DNA of 64,000 nt, from contig CAOLHI010001804.1 of assembly GCA_948474755.1 (NCBI GenBank), positions 1 to 64,000 of the forward strand. The letters are read 5' to 3'. The position numbers were made by a program, and so were the translations under genes. Positions 61,085-64,000 of the stretch are shown here, in pieces. The number at the start of each line of letters is the position of its first letter. Position 1 is the stretch's first letter. A model generated the notes under the pieces. The model was not told the DNA's origin. It saw only the letters and a list, made by a program, of their open reading frames with translations, and ran no database searches. The DNA comes from Ctenosaura bakeri (taxonomy: Eukaryota; Chordata; Lepidosauria; Squamata; Iguanidae).

Positions 61085-62935
61085 TTTATATAGATAGATA
61101 GATAATGTTATTATTACACCTTAAATTACAAAAACAGATTAACATTCAAATCACAGACATTATTTTCCAAAACCATATGTTCATACTCCTTCCAATCCCC
61201 ATCTAAAATCTTCCATTGTTCCTTCATTCTTCCATCTGGTTACCACTTATCACCCTCCTATCATCCACTTTCACATATTTTCTTCTTTTATTTATACCCT
61301 TCTACTTCCTTCTCTGATCTTATTAACCATCTATCTTCATTAATGTCTGTTGTATTACCTATATCACAGTCTAATCCATAATTTTTCCCCACACCCCCTC
61401 CCACCCCTCCCCCCAATGGCTTAGCAGAGTTTTAATTGTTCTCATATAGAAAAATCTTCATTCAGACTGTGGGATATGGATTTGATTACATTATTGATTT
61501 CACTGTACTCCATATCCTCTTTAAGTTTTATAAGCAATAGTTCCCACCCTGATTTCCACCCCCCTTCCTTCAGTATTCCCATAAACTTTAATCTTCTTTC
61601 CCTCAAAATATCGAACAATAAATTTTCAGCCAGGTATTTATCGACTTTGTTTATATTCCAAATTGTTTTATCTTTCCATCCTAATGCTAATACAGCTTGT
61701 GCTGCTTTTAATATATTTATAACTGCTTTTTCCTCATTATTTTTCAGCCCCTTTTCCTTTAAATTTAATGTTATACAATTCTTCCTATTCAGTTGTATAT
61801 CTTTACCTATTATTCTATAAACCCCAATTTTAACCTTATCCCAAAATTTTTGAACAAAGGGACATTCCCTCCACATATGTATATATATGGCTTTAGCCCC
61901 GCAACCGTGCCAACACTTTGAGGATATATTTTTTCTAAAAAATGCTAATTGGGAAGGTGTGCTATACCATCGGCCAATCAATTTCATTTGTTGTTCTTTT
62001 ATCCTAGTATTCTTATTTTTCTTTATTTCTTGTATCCATACTTGAATATCCTCTCTTTCTATTTTTAAATCTCTTTCCCAATTTACCCTTAAGCAATCTA
62101 GGACTCTAGTCTGGTTACCTAACATTCCTCTATATAGTTGTCCAATCATACATTTATCCTCATCTAACTTCTTTTTAATAATCTCCTTGAGCGGGGTTGC
62201 ATTAACCTGATTTGAATTTTTGATTATTTCATGTAGCAAATGATTTATTCCAACTGTGTGTAGCCAATCTGGATCCTTACTGGGTTTCAAAATTAGACTT
62301 ATTTCTGCTAATTTCCAAGTTTTTGGTATTTTCTTTGTACGTATTATTTCATTAAATATTTTAGTCATGTAATAAATCAATTCTTTTTTAAATATTTTAT
62401 TGAAGCTGCTAGTAAAGCCATCTGGGTCAGGAGATTTAACCCCTTTCAGACCATCAATTACTTTTTCAACTTCTTCACTACTTATTGGAGCATTCAATTG
62501 ACCTCTCTGAACTTCATTTAATTTAGACTGAATATTAATTTTCTGATCTGTTATCTCCTTTTCACTATATAAATTCTCATAAAAATTCTCCATTATACTC
62601 TTAATCCCATCATCATCATATACCAGTTCTCCATTGTTCCCCTGCATCTTTATAATACTTCTTTTCTGTTTTCTTCTCTTCAAATATCTTCCCCAGGCTT
62701 TCATACTTTTCATATCCCAAGCTTGGAACTCATTCCTAATATAAAGCAAATTCCTTGTATCAGTGGCTTGATCCAGATTCTCTAACTTCTTTTTTTTTTA
62801 ATCCCATTGTATTTTAGTATTTATCCTTTTATGTATTTGATATTCTTTCTGCAGTGCCTCCACTTCTTTTATCAAATTCTGTCTATATAAATATTTATTC
62901 TTTTTTATTCCTATCTCTAAATTGATACATTTCTG
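61085..62935 (-). mobile_element. 5'-truncated L1 with in-frame internal deletion
   Basis: Minus-strand L1 of about 1.85 kb flanked by CACACTCTGTATCTC (61070-61084 and 62936-62950), an exact 15-bp duplication. Its 3' tail is a TATC-type microsatellite (61085-61115) rather than poly-A. The coding part is described separately. It lies in the GLRX5 intron in the gene's orientation. Confidence 0.85.
61442..62749 (-). pseudogene. L1 ORF2 fragment, 435 codons open, RT core deleted
   Basis: Starts in the connector before RT (WGRYLKRRKQKRSIIKMQGN) and includes the RT N-terminal motifs SPDPDGFTSSF and TWKLAEISLILKPSKDPD. It then jumps at about 62268 directly to the C-terminal region (INHLLHEIIKNS..., IGRWYSTPSQLAF, and the CWHGC...HMWREC zinc knuckle). 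The YRPISLLN, palm and FADD motifs, present in the two L1s at 13-26 kb, are absent, a deletion of the order of 1.5-2 kb. The join keeps the frame and there is no stop to the natural end. It encodes no active polymerase. Confidence 0.85.
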
Positions 62936-62950
62936 CACACTCTGTATCTC

Positions 62951-63528
62951 AATCTCTCTCTCTCACACACACACAAACACACACACATACATGCACAAAG
63001 AGAGAAGTCATGCATTAATAACACAGCCTTAAAGTTGACTGTCTATCAACCCCCTTCATAGCCATATGGAGAGAATGAACAAACTGTAAAGGCAGTATCA
63101 ACCTAATACATGTTAGCCCATACAATCAAATTCCCTAGAGCAAGTGCAAATATATCCATTACATGTGAGCTTTGTGGGATAGAGAGAACAATAATTTTCT
63201 TAGGTACAAAATGCTTCAGTTTGTGTAGCTAGAGTACATCTATACTTAGCCCCGAATACAAGAGGTCAATGGAGGAGGGAACTGATATGCAAAAAGAGAA
63301 TCTAAAAGAGAGCTTGGCAAACACTTTCCACAAATTGCTCCTTAATTAGTCAGTATATGTTAAGCTACACTGAATTGCTTGAGAAGTACCGCAATTTTAT
63401 TTCTGCCATTTACTTTATGGGAATGAAAGAAGGGGAGAGGAAGAACAGAGGAAGGATGCCATTGAACTATAATAGCAATGCAGAAAAATCAGGAAATTCA
63501 AGACTGCTGCCCTTACAAAAATGTGTTC
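62951..63528. other. GLRX5 intron with a CA-rich microsatellite
   Basis: (TC)n/(CA)n low complexity at 62950-62995; otherwise unassigned. Confidence 0.5.
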
Positions 63529-63536
63529 TTCTACAT

Positions 63537-63842
63537 CAGGGCTTTCCAAATGGTGTGCCGCAACACATTAGTGTGTCGCCTGAAGTGTGTAGGTGTGTCG
63601 CCTACAATCTTGGCAATGTATGTTATTATTTATAGATCATATATTTTTAAAAATATATGAAAGGTTTTCATGAAATATGTTGTGTCCTCATACCTTTTGT
63701 TATTACAATTTATGTATGTGTCTGTATCTCTTATAAGGGATTAGTTTAACTTCCGGTTTGCTAGTAAAACTGAATTACTGTGTCGCAAAATGATGCATGT
63801 CTAAAAAGTGCATCACCAACATGAAAAGTTTGGAAAACTCTG
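63537..63842. mobile_element. hAT-type MITE
   Basis: Terminal repeats CAGGGCTTTCCAAA at 63537 and TTTGGAAAACTCTG ending at 63842, with an 8-bp duplication conserved at 6 of 8 positions (TTCTACAT, TTCCAGAT). 306 bp, containing tggtgtgccgcaacacatta...gtgtcgcaaaatgatgcatg; non-coding. Confidence 0.75.
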
Positions 63843-63979
63843 TTCCAGATAATTACAGGCAGAAATAAGATCTGTTACTGTTTTATATCTGAGCCCATAG
63901 AAAAAGAACAGTATGTTCAGGTTTTTTTTTTAAAAAAAGCCTTTTCTATATTGTGATTTGGGATAGAGATGCACCCTTA

Positions 63980-64000
63980 GGGCCTTTCTGTACTACACTG
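63980..64000. mobile_element. Start of a Harbinger-type MITE, cut by the window edge
   Basis: GGGCCTTTCTGTACTACACT preceded by TTA, matching the left terminus of the element at 34786. Confidence 0.65.

Overview
The window is eukaryotic nuclear DNA from a vertebrate, most probably a squamate reptile (a lizard is the best guess). The reasons are vertebrate genes with GT-AG introns and a repeat load rich in several L1 lineages, an RTE/BovB-type LINE, CR1, tRNA- and 5S rRNA-derived SINEs, and hAT, Harbinger and TA-target DNA transposons. Base composition is AT-rich, with CpG-rich sequence only near 34.0-34.3 kb and 45.2-45.9 kb. There are no operons, CRISPR arrays or prokaryotic features.

Host genes: (1) PIGA, minus strand, occupies about 1-34.3 kb. 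Coding exons lie at 32488-33208, 8395-8527, 5930-6062 and 37-243, with precise splice sites, and the last exon is off the left edge. A probable non-coding exon 1 and CpG-rich promoter lie at 34.1-34.3 kb. (2) CHST14 (dermatan 4-O-sulfotransferase 1), plus strand, is a single intact coding exon at 45949-47067 behind a CpG-rich promoter. (3) The terminal exon of GLRX5, minus strand, is at 59175-59353; exon 1 is beyond the right edge. These act independently: GPI-anchor synthesis in the ER, dermatan sulfate modification in the Golgi, and mitochondrial Fe-S cluster transfer. I know of no ancestral linkage of PIGA to the other two.

Repeats explain most of the rest. Region 0.85-3.17 kb is a hAT element holding a SINE that holds a solo LTR. 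Region 13.4-26.1 kb is one probably full-length L1 split by a second full-length L1, both with exact target-site duplications. Region 27-31.8 kb is a decayed RTE/BovB element split by a solo LTR, a hAT element and a SINE. Region 39.4-44.3 kb is a provirus with paired LTRs, a Lys-type primer binding site, betaretrovirus-like gag and dUTPase-protease, a pol lacking RT, and an alpharetrovirus-like env. Region 61.1-62.9 kb is a 5'-truncated L1 with an in-frame internal deletion inside the GLRX5 intron.

The most unusual object is at 53024-55607: a 2.6-kb hAT-type element with matching terminal repeats and an exact 8-bp target-site duplication. It contains a broken copy of what looks like the first exon of SLC35D3, so it may be a gene-capturing (Pack-type) hAT element in a vertebrate.
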